Origin: Paraflavisolibacter caeni
Lineage (GTDB): Bacteria > Bacteroidota > Bacteroidia > Chitinophagales > Chitinophagaceae
Direction of reading: 5' to 3'
DNA length: 64,000 nucleotides
Assembly: GCF_025628885.1 (NCBI RefSeq)
Contig: NZ_JAOTIF010000005.1
Span: 124,001-188,000 of the forward strand
Position numbers and translations under genes: made by a program. Shown piece by piece: positions 54,902 to 63,072 of the stretch. Numbering within the stretch: the first letter of the stretch is position 1; every line of letters begins with the position of its first letter. Under the pieces are notes generated by a model, which saw only the letters and a program-made list of their open reading frames with translations, made no database searches and had not been told where the DNA came from.

Positions 54902-55981
54902 ATGAAATACCTTTCTTTAAGTCATCGCCTTGCACTTGCATTTGTTTCATTTATACTGTTCTTTTCCGGTTTCTTTTTAGATATTCAAGCCCAGGAAAAG
55001 AAAAAAACACAAGGCAAGAAAACAGAAGGTGTTATGAGTGCCGACAAAGGAATGATTGAAGCGGCGTTAACTGAAGCTTATAACAAATTCAAGGATTTAC
55101 AAGAAGGTAAAAACGCCGACTATATTAAAGAGCTGGCGAACGTAGACCCCAACATTTTTGGCATTGCCCTCGTCACTACGGATGGACAGGTTTATACTCA
55201 AGGCGATATCACCTCCATGGTTTCTATCCAAAGCGTATCGAAAGTATTTACTATGGCCAAAGTCATTGAAGAGCAAGGCCCACAGGCTGTACGGGACAAG
55301 ATAGGCGTAGATGCAACCGGTATGCGTTTCAATTCTATTGTAGCTGTTGAATTACAAAAGGGAAAAGAAATCAATCCTTTGGTAAACCCGGGAGCTATCG
55401 CTGCCAGCAGCCTTATTAACGGCAGCGATTCTGCAGCCAAATGGAAAAGTATTCTTGATATTCATAGTGATTTTGCCGGCCGGCCGCTTACTGTAAACGA
55501 ACCCGTATATATCAGCGAAGCCGGTGACAATTTGCGTAACCAAGCCATTGCGCACTTACTGAAGGCATACAACCGTATGTATTTTGACCCTGTACAGGCA
55601 ACCGATATCTACACAAAACAGTGCGCCATCAACGTGAATGCAAAAGACCTGGCAACGATGGCAGCCACATTGGCCAACGGAGGTGTGAACCCGATTACAA
55701 AAAAGAAAGTGGTTAGCCCAGAAACAGTAATGTACACCCTACCGGTTATGGCTACAGCAGGCTTGTATGATGATTCCGGGCAATGGCTATACACTTCCGG
55801 CCTGCCCGCTAAAAGCGGTGTGGGAGGAGGTTTGTTAGCTGTTTGTCCCGGCAAGTTTGGAATAGCAGTTGTATCTCCACCATTGGATGCAGCAGGTAAC
55901 AGTGTAAAAGCACAAAAAGCCATCGCTTATGTAGTAGAAAAATTGAAGGCAGATCCCTATTTGATTCAGCCTAAATTATAA
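54902..55981 (+). CDS. glsA: Glutaminase A with export signal
   Basis: The 359-residue protein is a serine-dependent glutaminase: the catalytic S-x-x-K is Ser111-Lys114 in S-I-Q-S-V-S-K-V-F, followed by F-N-S-I-V-A-V-E, N-P-G-A-I, S-E-A-G-D-N-L-R-N, Y-T-K-Q-C-A-I-N-V and S-G-V-G-G-G. It converts glutamine to glutamate and ammonia. Most bacterial GlsA proteins are cytosolic and about 310 residues; this one has an extra N-terminal signal peptide ending near D-I-Q-A-Q (residue 31) and a lysine-rich linker. It lies 63 bases after the DcaP-like porin gene. With the exported asparaginase and aspartase it completes a set of ammonia-releasing enzymes in the envelope. Confidence 0.94.
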   Translation: MKYLSLSHRLALAFVSFILFFSGFFLDIQAQEKKKTQGKKTEGVMSADKGMIEAALTEAYNKFKDLQEGKNADYIKELANVDPNIFGIALVTTDGQVYTQGDITSMVSIQSVSKVFTMAKVIEEQGPQAVRDKIGVDATGMRFNSIVAVELQKGKEINPLVNPGAIAASSLINGSDSAAKWKSILDIHSDFAGRPLTVNEPVYISEAGDNLRNQAIAHLLKAYNRMYFDPVQATDIYTKQCAINVNAKDLATMAATLANGGVNPITKKKVVSPETVMYTLPVMATAGLYDDSGQWLYTSGLPAKSGVGGGLLAVCPGKFGIAVVSPPLDAAGNSVKAQKAIAYVVEKLKADPYLIQPKL

Positions 55982-56038
55982 TAGGAAGCTTACACCAATT
56001 AAAACAGAAAGGAATTTTTATTGAACAAAAAAAGGTTT

Positions 56039-57394
56039 ATGAAGACATGTAAACGTGTGTCCGCACATTTGTTTTTCACAATTGGTCTCACCCTATCAAT
56101 TTGCAGCCTTTTCGCCCAAGATGATGCGAAGTATGATGTATATGACACTACAACACTCAGTACCGAAAAATATCCCTATGAAATTAATACAGAAAAAAGC
56201 TTACCCGCTGAGACTGCTGGTGAATATACGCCTGGTAAAGGCTTCACTATTTATCAAAACAAATTGATTAGTCTTAATTTAAGTTTTTATGGACTGATCC
56301 GGTACACCAATCAACTACCAGCCACCCAATCTTTCACCGATCACCTGGGCCGGGAAAGGGCAATTGATACCCGCCATGATATTCAATGGCACCGTACATT
56401 CATCTGGGCATCAGGATACTTCTTTACCCAACGGCTACGCTATACAATAAGTGTTTGGGGACTTGGTTCAACCGGGCAGACCCTGTTATTCGGGAACATG
56501 CAATATCAATTTAATAAGGCTTTTAGACTTGGAGCGGGTATTGGCCCTAACCTTGGTGTCCGGTCTTTACAGGGGCCCTGGCCCTATTTTGTAGGAACCG
56601 ACAGGCAAATGGCTGAAGAAGCCTTACGCCCGGGCTTCACCGGCGGAATCTGGTTGAATGGACAGATCTTGCCCAAATTTCATTACTGGCTAATGCTTGG
56701 TAATAATTTGAGCCAGTTGGGTATTAACAATACGCAAATGACCAGACACCTGACTCCAAGCGCCAGCGTCTGGTGGATGCCAACCACTGGTGAGTTTGGC
56801 CCCCGCGGTGGCTACGGGGATTTTGAGTATCATACCAAACCGGCTACTCGGTTTGGCGCTTCAATCAACCATGCCCGTGAAGACCGCTTTAATGAGGTTT
56901 CAAATCCAAACCCGGCCGAAACCCAGATCCGACTATCCGACGGTGTCCTCTTCTTTGAAACTGGCGCCCTAGGTGATGATATTACTATACAAAGAACCAA
57001 CTATGATATAATGTCTTTTGATGCCGGCGTAAAATACAAAGGACTACATGTCCAGACAGAATTTATCCGGCGAAAGCTTTCAAATTTCCTGTCCGACAAA
57101 CCTGTACCACTTTCTAAAATTGTAGACAATTCATTTTACGTGACAGCATGTTACTCTTTAATAAAGAGGAAACTGGATGTGTACGGTGTGTATGGCAAGT
57201 TGATCGATGAATTTGACCGGAAGCCGTGGGAGGTAACAGGTGGGATGAGCTTTTTTCCCTCAGGGACCCGCAGTTTGCGCATCAACCTGCACGTCATCCG
57301 GATAGAAAAATCACCAGCAGGCTCAACCTTTGGATATTATATAGGCGGCCAGAGCGGAACAACAATTTCTCTTTCAACCGATTTACTTCTATAA
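56039..57394 (+). CDS. Outer membrane porin-like protein
   Basis: About 451 residues from the ATG at 56039 (a TTG six codons earlier is possible), with a signal peptide ending I-C-S-L-F-A-Q. The mature part has barrel strands such as L-I-S-L-N-L-S-F-Y-G-L-I-R-Y-T, R-L-R-Y-T-I-S-V-W-G-L-G and R-L-G-A-G-I-G-P-N-L-G-V-R-S. I read it as an outer membrane channel related to the DcaP/phosphate-porin group, with lower certainty than the two other porins nearby. It lies between the glutaminase and amidohydrolase genes with gaps of about 40-60 bases, consistent with one transcript. Confidence 0.72.
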   Translation: MKTCKRVSAHLFFTIGLTLSICSLFAQDDAKYDVYDTTTLSTEKYPYEINTEKSLPAETAGEYTPGKGFTIYQNKLISLNLSFYGLIRYTNQLPATQSFTDHLGRERAIDTRHDIQWHRTFIWASGYFFTQRLRYTISVWGLGSTGQTLLFGNMQYQFNKAFRLGAGIGPNLGVRSLQGPWPYFVGTDRQMAEEALRPGFTGGIWLNGQILPKFHYWLMLGNNLSQLGINNTQMTRHLTPSASVWWMPTTGEFGPRGGYGDFEYHTKPATRFGASINHAREDRFNEVSNPNPAETQIRLSDGVLFFETGALGDDITIQRTNYDIMSFDAGVKYKGLHVQTEFIRRKLSNFLSDKPVPLSKIVDNSFYVTACYSLIKRKLDVYGVYGKLIDEFDRKPWEVTGGMSFFPSGTRSLRINLHVIRIEKSPAGSTFGYYIGGQSGTTISLSTDLLL

Positions 57395-57437
57395 GGACCT
57401 CATGAAAAGATTTCTCAAATACTGAAACCATTCAAGT

Positions 57438-58598
57438 GTGAAACATTCAATGATCGAACGATATATACACACCATCAATTATAAGAATGTTTATAAGACA
57501 ATCCTAAGCATCCTATTGGTCATTATATTGACCCGTGCTGCTGAAAGCCAAGAAAGCAGCAAGAAACCCCCGCCACCAGCCAATGATTTCAATGACTCCC
57601 ACTTTCACCTGACCAATTACATACAAGAAGGTGCCGATATTCACAAGTATCTAGAGATCATGGGTAACCGAGTAGGACGTTCTACCTTATTTGGTATTCC
57701 CCTACAGCAAATGTGGTCTTACCAGAATTCCGGTACTTACGGGCCAACCTATTATTTACAAAGTGATGCCCCCCTTTATTATTATTCATTCACCGATGCT
57801 TATATAGCCAGCGTATACAATTCACTTTCTCCTACAGAAAAGCAACGCTTCGATCCCATGATCACGGGTTTTAACCCGGCTGATATGTATGCAAAGGCGC
57901 ACATCAAAAGGGTGTTACTTACATTTCCAGGTGTATTTTCGGGTATTGGTGAATTCAGTATTCATAAAGAATTTGTTTCCGCTAAAGTTGCCGGAGAAGC
58001 AGCCAGCCTTACCAACCCTGCGCTCGATAGCATACTTGATTTTGCAGGGGAAGTTGGCCTGGCAGTAATCTTACATAATGACATGGATATGCCTTTTGCC
58101 AAAGCCGGGGCTGAACCTGTATACCTTGCTCAAATGAAGGACTTGTTGAAGAGACACCCTAAAACAACAATTATCTGGGCACATGTGGGCTTAGGCCGTG
58201 TAGTGCACCCGGTGCAGCAATCCGGTTCTGAGCCAATCAACAACCGCAACCCCAGGCAATTGCAGATTGTAGAAGATATACTTACGGATCCGGCCTTGAA
58301 GCATGTATATTTTGATATATCCTGGGATGAAGTAGCTAAATATGTTATCGCCTCGCAACAGTCCTTGCAAAATACCATTACTATTATCAATCGTTTCCCA
58401 GACCGCTTCCTGTTTGGAACAGATGTGGTAGCGCCAACCAGCCCGGAAATGTATTATGCGGTGTTCAACATGTACGAGCCGCTCTGGAAGGGGTTAACTC
58501 CTGAAGCAAGCGAGAAAGTACGGAAAAGAAATTATGAAAGGATCTTCAACGAAGCCCGGCAAAGAGTTAGAGAATGGGAGAAAGCCCATTTGAAATGA
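57438..58598 (+). CDS. Exported metal-dependent amidohydrolase (amidohydrolase-2 family)
   Basis: The 386-residue protein has a membrane/signal segment around residues 20-38 and then a TIM-barrel hydrolase of the amidohydrolase-2 (ACMSD-like) family. Metal-site motifs in order: D-S-H-F-H-L, a central V-I-L-H-N-D-M-D, T-I-I-W-A-H-V-G-L-G-R and F-G-T-D-V. The start is GTG at 57438; an in-frame ATG four codons later also works. Family members hydrolyse or decarboxylate small carboxylic acids. The substrate is unknown, but its place among exported glutaminase and asparaginase suggests an amide or a carboxylate derived from amino acids. It overlaps the next gene by ATGA. Confidence 0.85.
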   Translation: MKHSMIERYIHTINYKNVYKTILSILLVIILTRAAESQESSKKPPPPANDFNDSHFHLTNYIQEGADIHKYLEIMGNRVGRSTLFGIPLQQMWSYQNSGTYGPTYYLQSDAPLYYYSFTDAYIASVYNSLSPTEKQRFDPMITGFNPADMYAKAHIKRVLLTFPGVFSGIGEFSIHKEFVSAKVAGEAASLTNPALDSILDFAGEVGLAVILHNDMDMPFAKAGAEPVYLAQMKDLLKRHPKTTIIWAHVGLGRVVHPVQQSGSEPINNRNPRQLQIVEDILTDPALKHVYFDISWDEVAKYVIASQQSLQNTITIINRFPDRFLFGTDVVAPTSPEMYYAVFNMYEPLWKGLTPEASEKVRKRNYERIFNEARQRVREWEKAHLK

Positions 58599-59413
58599 TA
58601 AAAAAGATATGGCCTAACATGAATATAACATCGTTTATCAATTTTATGCCATCATGGATGTTATTCATCCTGATTATAATCGTAGGTATGCTTATTGCCG
58701 AAGCCGGTGCCTACATTGCCGGAAAAAGATTACAGAAAGGAGAAAAAGAGCCGGATACTCCTGTTAACTCCGCCTTAGGAGCCATGCTGGCCTTATTAGG
58801 ATTTATGCTGGGCTTTACTTTCTCTATTACAGCGAACAGGTTTGCCGAACGAAGGGAATTGGTTATTCGACAGGCCAACGCTATTGGTACCTGTTATCTG
58901 CGTACAAGTATGATCCCGGAAAGACAGAAATCAGAAGTCAGGAAACTTTTCCGGGAATACGTTGACAATTTACTCCAAATCCAGAAGACTGAAAATGTGA
59001 ATGTGCCAAAGAGCATATCCAGAATGAACGATATTCACTTATTGATCTGGAACCAGACAGCCTCCTTAGCAAAGGAAGATATGGACTCAGAATTACGGTC
59101 GCTTTTTACCAGTTCGGTAAATGAAGTCATAGATATAGCTTCTGAAAGAGAAACAATTGCCTTACTTGTAAGAATTCCATCTATCCTGTGGATTTCCCTT
59201 ATCGCACTTTTCATTATGAGTATGTTTCTCGTGGGTTACCAAATCGCTTCATTTGACATACGCAGGATATATAGTTTACCTTTACTGATAGGGGCTGTTG
59301 CTATGGTCCTTGTATTGATTGCCGAAATGGACTCCAGTGAAAAAAAAGGCTTCCGGATCAGTCAGAAACCGCTGGAGAATGTCCGGGAAATGTTGCAAAC
59401 AAATATTCCCTAA
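58595..59413 (+). CDS. Integral membrane protein, DUF4239/bestrophin-like
   Basis: About 272 residues. The ATG at 58595 overlaps the amidohydrolase stop by 4 bases (ATGA); another ATG at 58619 is possible. Four membrane segments are seen: about residues 18-40, 60-80 and a pair near the end (about 208-252). The segment between helices 2 and 3 contains F-A-E-R-R-E-L-V-I-R-Q-A-N-A-I-G-T-C-Y-L-R-T, typical of DUF4239 proteins, which resemble bestrophin channels. It could be an anion channel. The translational coupling suggests that its role is tied to the amidohydrolase. Confidence 0.8.
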   Translation: MIKKIWPNMNITSFINFMPSWMLFILIIIVGMLIAEAGAYIAGKRLQKGEKEPDTPVNSALGAMLALLGFMLGFTFSITANRFAERRELVIRQANAIGTCYLRTSMIPERQKSEVRKLFREYVDNLLQIQKTENVNVPKSISRMNDIHLLIWNQTASLAKEDMDSELRSLFTSSVNEVIDIASERETIALLVRIPSILWISLIALFIMSMFLVGYQIASFDIRRIYSLPLLIGAVAMVLVLIAEMDSSEKKGFRISQKPLENVREMLQTNIP

Positions 59414-59447
59414 TTAAACATTTGTTCAGAACTATCTTAGGTTATCA

Positions 59448-59699
59448 TTATTTAAATAACTTCCAGCGTTTACGGTCCTTTTGCTGTTTCGCATCCTTAT
59501 TACATCCACCAAAGCAAGCAAACTGAGGTGTAAACAACATGATGCCAAACTCAAACCCCGCACCAAGGTTACCGTTAAATTCCTGTCCATGGGTTACCTT
59601 ACCATGAGGCTTTGACAGCCAACTATCTGAATTAAACTGTTGAGCACTGGTCTGGCTAATAGCTAAGACCAGTATATAAACCAGCCAGATCCGAAACAT
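59448..59699 (-). pseudogene. Short exported protein, probably an internally deleted remnant
   Basis: The 83-residue product has a signal peptide (ending I-S-Q-T-S-A-Q), then Q-F-N-S-D-S-W-L-S-K-P-H-G-K-V-T and directly G-Q-E-F-N-G-N-L-G-A-G-F-E-F-G-I-M-L-F-T-P-Q-F-A-C-F-G-G-C. To my memory the first block is the N-terminus and the second the C-terminus of a much longer exported Bacteroidota beta-barrel protein, so this looks like an in-frame internal deletion. It ends with a lysine-rich tail. If intact and meaningful, it is a tiny exported protein of unknown role. It lies 13 bases after the OmpA lipoprotein gene on the same strand. Confidence 0.5.
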
Positions 59700-59712
59700 A
59701 AGCAGTTCATTG

Positions 59713-60447
59713 TTATTGAGCAGTTTCCCACACTCGCTTTAGATCGGGATTCAAAATAATCTCTGTCCGCCTGTTTTTGGCCTTTCCTTCTGCTGTTGCA
59801 TTATCGGCAACAGGAGCATATTTTCCTTGCCCTGCAGCAACAAGGCGTTCCGGGCTTACACTATAATCATCTCTCAGGGCACGTACAACACCATTGGCTC
59901 TTTCCGTACTTAAACTCATGTTATCTGTATTAATGCCTTTTTTAAAAGGCACATCATCAGTATGCCCAACCACAATCACCTGCAGGTTAGGATATTGGTT
60001 TAAGGCTGAAGCCAGTCCCTCCAATGCTTTTTTGCCATTTTCAGTCAACTTAGAACTACCGCTCGCATACATGAGATTATCCTGCATGTTTACATAGACA
60101 CGACCGTCTTTTCCATAAACATCAACACCCTTTTCTTTGAAATCAGCCTCGGCAGCTTCCAATGCCTTTTGGACTTCCATCATTTTGTCCCTAGCCTCCG
60201 CCAAGGCATTACGGTATTCTTCATACTTCTTTTGCTTTGCCTCACAATCTGTCTTGTAACTGCTATATTCTGAGCTCAATGACTTATTAGTGGCCGTAAG
60301 TTCGTTTACTTGTTGTTGCAGTGTACTGATTTGAGCATTTAACCCATCTACAGTGGACATTGCACTTTTGTATTTCTTACTGGACACGCAAGAAGAGATC
60401 ATAATAGTTGCTATCAATAAAACCGGCAGCAAGGATTTGTTCAACAT
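59713..60447 (-). CDS. OmpA family lipoprotein with coiled coil
   Basis: About 244 residues from the ATG at 60447, which gives a lipoprotein signal (I-M-I-S-S-C, Cys near residue 19); the open frame before it up to 60537 overlaps the operator and is not family-like. After C-V-S-S-K-K-Y-K comes a coiled coil (about 25-110) and a C-terminal OmpA/MotB domain with V-V-G-H-T-D-D-V-P-F-K-K-G, L-S-T-E-R-A-N and K-N-R-R-T-E-I-I-L, which bind peptidoglycan. It should tie the outer membrane to the wall. It is divergent from a close paralogue at 60728 and they share palindrome copy C. Confidence 0.9.
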   Translation of the reverse strand: MLNKSLLPVLLIATIMISSCVSSKKYKSAMSTVDGLNAQISTLQQQVNELTATNKSLSSEYSSYKTDCEAKQKKYEEYRNALAEARDKMMEVQKALEAAEADFKEKGVDVYGKDGRVYVNMQDNLMYASGSSKLTENGKKALEGLASALNQYPNLQVIVVGHTDDVPFKKGINTDNMSLSTERANGVVRALRDDYSVSPERLVAAGQGKYAPVADNATAEGKAKNRRTEIILNPDLKRVWETAQ

Positions 60448-60531
60448 TGTATTTGGTTTTAGTATGGAAAAATTGTGTTTACAAATTTTATTCTTTTCAC
60501 CGCTTCTATAATAAAACTCAGGCGCTTGAAT

Positions 60532-60555
60532 TGCCAAAAATTATAATTTTTGGCA
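60532..60555. promoter_or_regulatory. 24-bp palindromic operator, copy C (perfect; between divergent OmpA genes)
   Basis: Arms TGCCAAAAATTA (60532-60543) and TAATTTTTGGCA (60544-60555) are exact complements. It is 85 bases before the minus-strand start and 172 before the plus-strand start. Twenty-one of the 24 positions are shared by copies A, B and C. Confidence 0.85.
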
Positions 60556-60727
60556 TATAAAGGGCCTGGCGATTTTGAAGTATGGCCAGGTTGACAAAAC
60601 TTGCATATCCTAATATCCCATTGCAAAGTGATACACTTTGCCTTATGTGGTGATACCGTTATCAATGCTCTATTGATTGCTTTTCCAGATCCGGGTATAT
60701 TATTTCATCAATTCAATTATCACAACT

Positions 60728-61582
60728 ATGAATTTTCCAACTTTCATTTTCGTGGTTGTTCTCTCCTTTGCGGGGAGCGCTTGCGTAAGCAGTAAAAAGT
60801 ATAAAAGCCTTTCCAAGGAATATGAAACATTAAACAGCCGTCAAACCTCGTTACAGACAGAGCTAACCCAATGCAATACAGACAAAAGCAAGCTGATGGG
60901 ACAGCAGCAAGCTCTTAGTGAGCAGGTTACCTTTCTGAAAGAAAACAATACACAGGCATTATCACAATTGGAAAACATGTCTGTGATTTCAAAACAGCAG
61001 GCGGAAAGTATACAAAAGTCCATGGAAAATATTGGGGTGAAGGATGCCTACATCCAAACTCTGCAGCAACAAATGGCTAAAAAAGATTCACTCAATATGG
61101 CGTTGGTGATGAACCTGAAAGGGGCTATTGGTAATTTGGCAGATGAGGATATCAACATTAAAGTAGATAAAGGAGTGGTTATTATTGACATTTCTGATAA
61201 GATGTTGTTCAAGAGCGGCAGCTATGATATAACCGATAGAGCAAAGGAAGTATTGAGCAAGGTAGCAAAGGTGCTCAAAAACCAACCTGATATTCAGTTT
61301 ATGGTAGAAGGACATACAGACAATGTTCCTTATAAGGGCAATAAAATACTGACTGACAATTGGGACCTGAGTGTCAAAAGAGCCACCACTGTTGTCAGGT
61401 TGCTACAAAATGAATACGGCATGGATCCTAAAAAAATGCTGGCAGCCGGGCGCAGCGAGTACAACCCAGTAAGTGAAAATACATCAGCAGAGGGAAAGGC
61501 TCTTAATCGCCGGACAAGGATTGTGATCTTACCAGAACTAGACCAGTTCTTCAAATTACTGGAACCACAACAAAAAACATAA
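60728..61582 (+). CDS. OmpA family lipoprotein with coiled coil, paralogue
   Basis: About 284 residues from the ATG at 60728, giving a lipoprotein signal with F-A-G-S-A-C and then C-V-S-S-K-K-Y-K, the same eight residues that follow in the divergent paralogue. A long coiled coil (about 30-130, with Q-T-E-L-T-Q-C-N-T-D-K-S-K-L) leads to an OmpA/MotB domain with V-E-G-H-T-D-N-V-P-Y-K-G, L-S-V-K-R-A-T and L-N-R-R-T-R-I-V-I. It binds peptidoglycan from the outer membrane. The frame upstream of 60728 is open but would place residues in front of the signal sequence. Confidence 0.9.
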   Translation: MNFPTFIFVVVLSFAGSACVSSKKYKSLSKEYETLNSRQTSLQTELTQCNTDKSKLMGQQQALSEQVTFLKENNTQALSQLENMSVISKQQAESIQKSMENIGVKDAYIQTLQQQMAKKDSLNMALVMNLKGAIGNLADEDINIKVDKGVVIIDISDKMLFKSGSYDITDRAKEVLSKVAKVLKNQPDIQFMVEGHTDNVPYKGNKILTDNWDLSVKRATTVVRLLQNEYGMDPKKMLAAGRSEYNPVSENTSAEGKALNRRTRIVILPELDQFFKLLEPQQKT

Positions 61583-61647
61583 CACTTCTGCAGGGGAGAA
61601 TTATTTATTAGCAATAGAAATCACTTTCCATTCAAACTATTCAGTTT

Positions 61648-62418
61648 ATGAAAAATATTCACTGTTTATTTCTAATGACCGTTGCTTTTTGCATTGCAAC
61701 ACTTCGTCTACAGGGTCAAGCTACACAAGAAACAACAGGTAAAGCCTATAAGAATGTCATCCGGTATGATTTGTCAGGAGCCTTACTTTATGGACCAGAC
61801 CGACATATCGTTTTTGGATATGAACGCGTACTTAAGAATAATCAAAGTATTTCTATTAATGTTGGTAAAGCGTCCCTCTTCACAGCTGACAGAAATGATA
61901 TTAAAACCGATTCCTTTAGTTTTAATGATGATTTAAAAAATAACGGTTTTAAAATAAATGCTGATTACCGGTTTTACCTGAAAAAAGAAAATAAATATCA
62001 GGCGCCTCATGGCGTTTTTATAGGTCCCTATGCTGCTTTTGCCCAATTCAAAAGAGACAACCAATGGGCTTATACTGATCCTAATTCACAAGGCAAACTT
62101 GTGCAAACAAACTTAACAATGAACATATTTACAGTAGGTGGAGAAATGGGCTACCAGTTTATTTTGGGAAAGAGAGTTGCTCTTGATTTTGTTTTGATCG
62201 GACCTGGATTTGGCTACTATAAAATCAATGCAAAAATAAAAAGTGACCTTAGCCAAGCACAAAAAGAAGAATTACGTGGGGCAATTAAAGACCTTATTAC
62301 TGAGAAATTTCCCGGGCTAAATAATATACTGGCTAATAAGAATTTTGATAATGAAGGAGACATCCGTACATGGAATTTTGGCTACCGTTATATAATTCAC
62401 ATAGGCTATGTATTTTAA
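61648..62418 (+). CDS. Outer membrane beta-barrel-like protein
   Basis: The 256-residue protein has a signal peptide (ending near R-L-Q-G-Q-A) and barrel strands: V-I-R-Y-D-L-S-G-A-L-L-Y-G, H-I-V-F-G-Y-E-R-V-L, S-I-S-I-N-V-G-K-A-S-L-F, F-K-I-N-A-D-Y-R-F-Y-L and a final N-F-G-Y-R-Y-I-I-H-I-G-Y-V-F ending in Phe. This is a common Bacteroidota barrel of unknown function (DUF3575-like in general shape). It lies 65 bases after the OmpA lipoprotein gene and is probably in the same transcript. Confidence 0.72.
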   Translation: MKNIHCLFLMTVAFCIATLRLQGQATQETTGKAYKNVIRYDLSGALLYGPDRHIVFGYERVLKNNQSISINVGKASLFTADRNDIKTDSFSFNDDLKNNGFKINADYRFYLKKENKYQAPHGVFIGPYAAFAQFKRDNQWAYTDPNSQGKLVQTNLTMNIFTVGGEMGYQFILGKRVALDFVLIGPGFGYYKINAKIKSDLSQAQKEELRGAIKDLITEKFPGLNNILANKNFDNEGDIRTWNFGYRYIIHIGYVF

Positions 62419-62491
62419 TGCTTTGATCCCCTAAAGTTCTAACCGAAGATACTGGTAACATCAAGTTCTAATGCAAGAACAGATATCACTT

Positions 62492-62515
62492 TGCCAACAA
62501 TTAAAAATCATGGCA
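62492..62515. promoter_or_regulatory. Degenerate copy of the 24-bp palindrome before the AraC-type gene
   Basis: The stretch starts TGCCAA, ends TGGCA and is again 24 bases long; it matches copy C at 19 of 24 positions. It lies 110 bases before the GTG start at 62625. AT-rich background could produce some of the match. Confidence 0.4.
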
Positions 62516-62624
62516 GAAGTCTGTGCAATAGATGTATGGGGTATTCAACCAGTTGCTTATTTTGGCATCAACCAACACTTTGATATAAGCATTCTTCATA
62601 CCCAGGGCTCCTTATCAGCTAACG

Positions 62625-63065
62625 GTGGCGCATGATAAATTACCATACAGTAAGTTGCTTTCCTTTTTAAGGGAAGATGATCCGCAGGAAGAGAAGCTAT
62701 ACTTGTCACCAGTTAAAGTAAAAGAGCTTCAAAGGCGTATAGATCAGCTCATGGAGGAACAAAAGCCATTTTTGCGGCAGCATTACACCATGACCGAAAT
62801 GGCTCATGACCTAGACATACCATCCTATCAACTCTCAGCATTTGTCAACAAAGTGATGGAGCGGCGCTATACCGACCTTGTGAACCGCTACCGTATTGCG
62901 TACTGTTTGAATTTCATTAATAACAATTCATACACTACACTCAAAGTGCACCAACTTTCATTGGCCTGTGGCTTTAGCAATCGTAATACCTTTATCAGTG
63001 CTTTTAAAAAGTTCACAAACTATACACCGCATGAATATCTCTCTCAATTGAAAACAGCAAGGTAG
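62625..63065 (+). CDS. AraC family transcriptional regulator (DNA-binding domain)
   Basis: The 146-residue product is an AraC/XylS DNA-binding domain: first helix-turn-helix Y-T-M-T-E-M-A-H-D-L-D-I-P-S-Y-Q-L-S-A-F-V-N, linker R-Y-R-I-A-Y-C-L-N-F-I, second helix-turn-helix V-H-Q-L-S-L-A-C-G-F-S-N-R-N-T-F-I-S-A-F-K-K and the family end F-T-N-Y-T-P-H-E-Y-L. Relatives often have a long membrane or sensor domain in front; here only about 40 residues precede it. The start is GTG at 62625. A separate 54-codon frame (62471-62635) ends across this start and could be a shifted N-terminal part or chance. It is the only DNA-binding regulator encoded in the 48-63 kb group. Confidence 0.82.
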   Translation: MAHDKLPYSKLLSFLREDDPQEEKLYLSPVKVKELQRRIDQLMEEQKPFLRQHYTMTEMAHDLDIPSYQLSAFVNKVMERRYTDLVNRYRIAYCLNFINNNSYTTLKVHQLSLACGFSNRNTFISAFKKFTNYTPHEYLSQLKTAR

Positions 63066-63072
63066 AACAACA

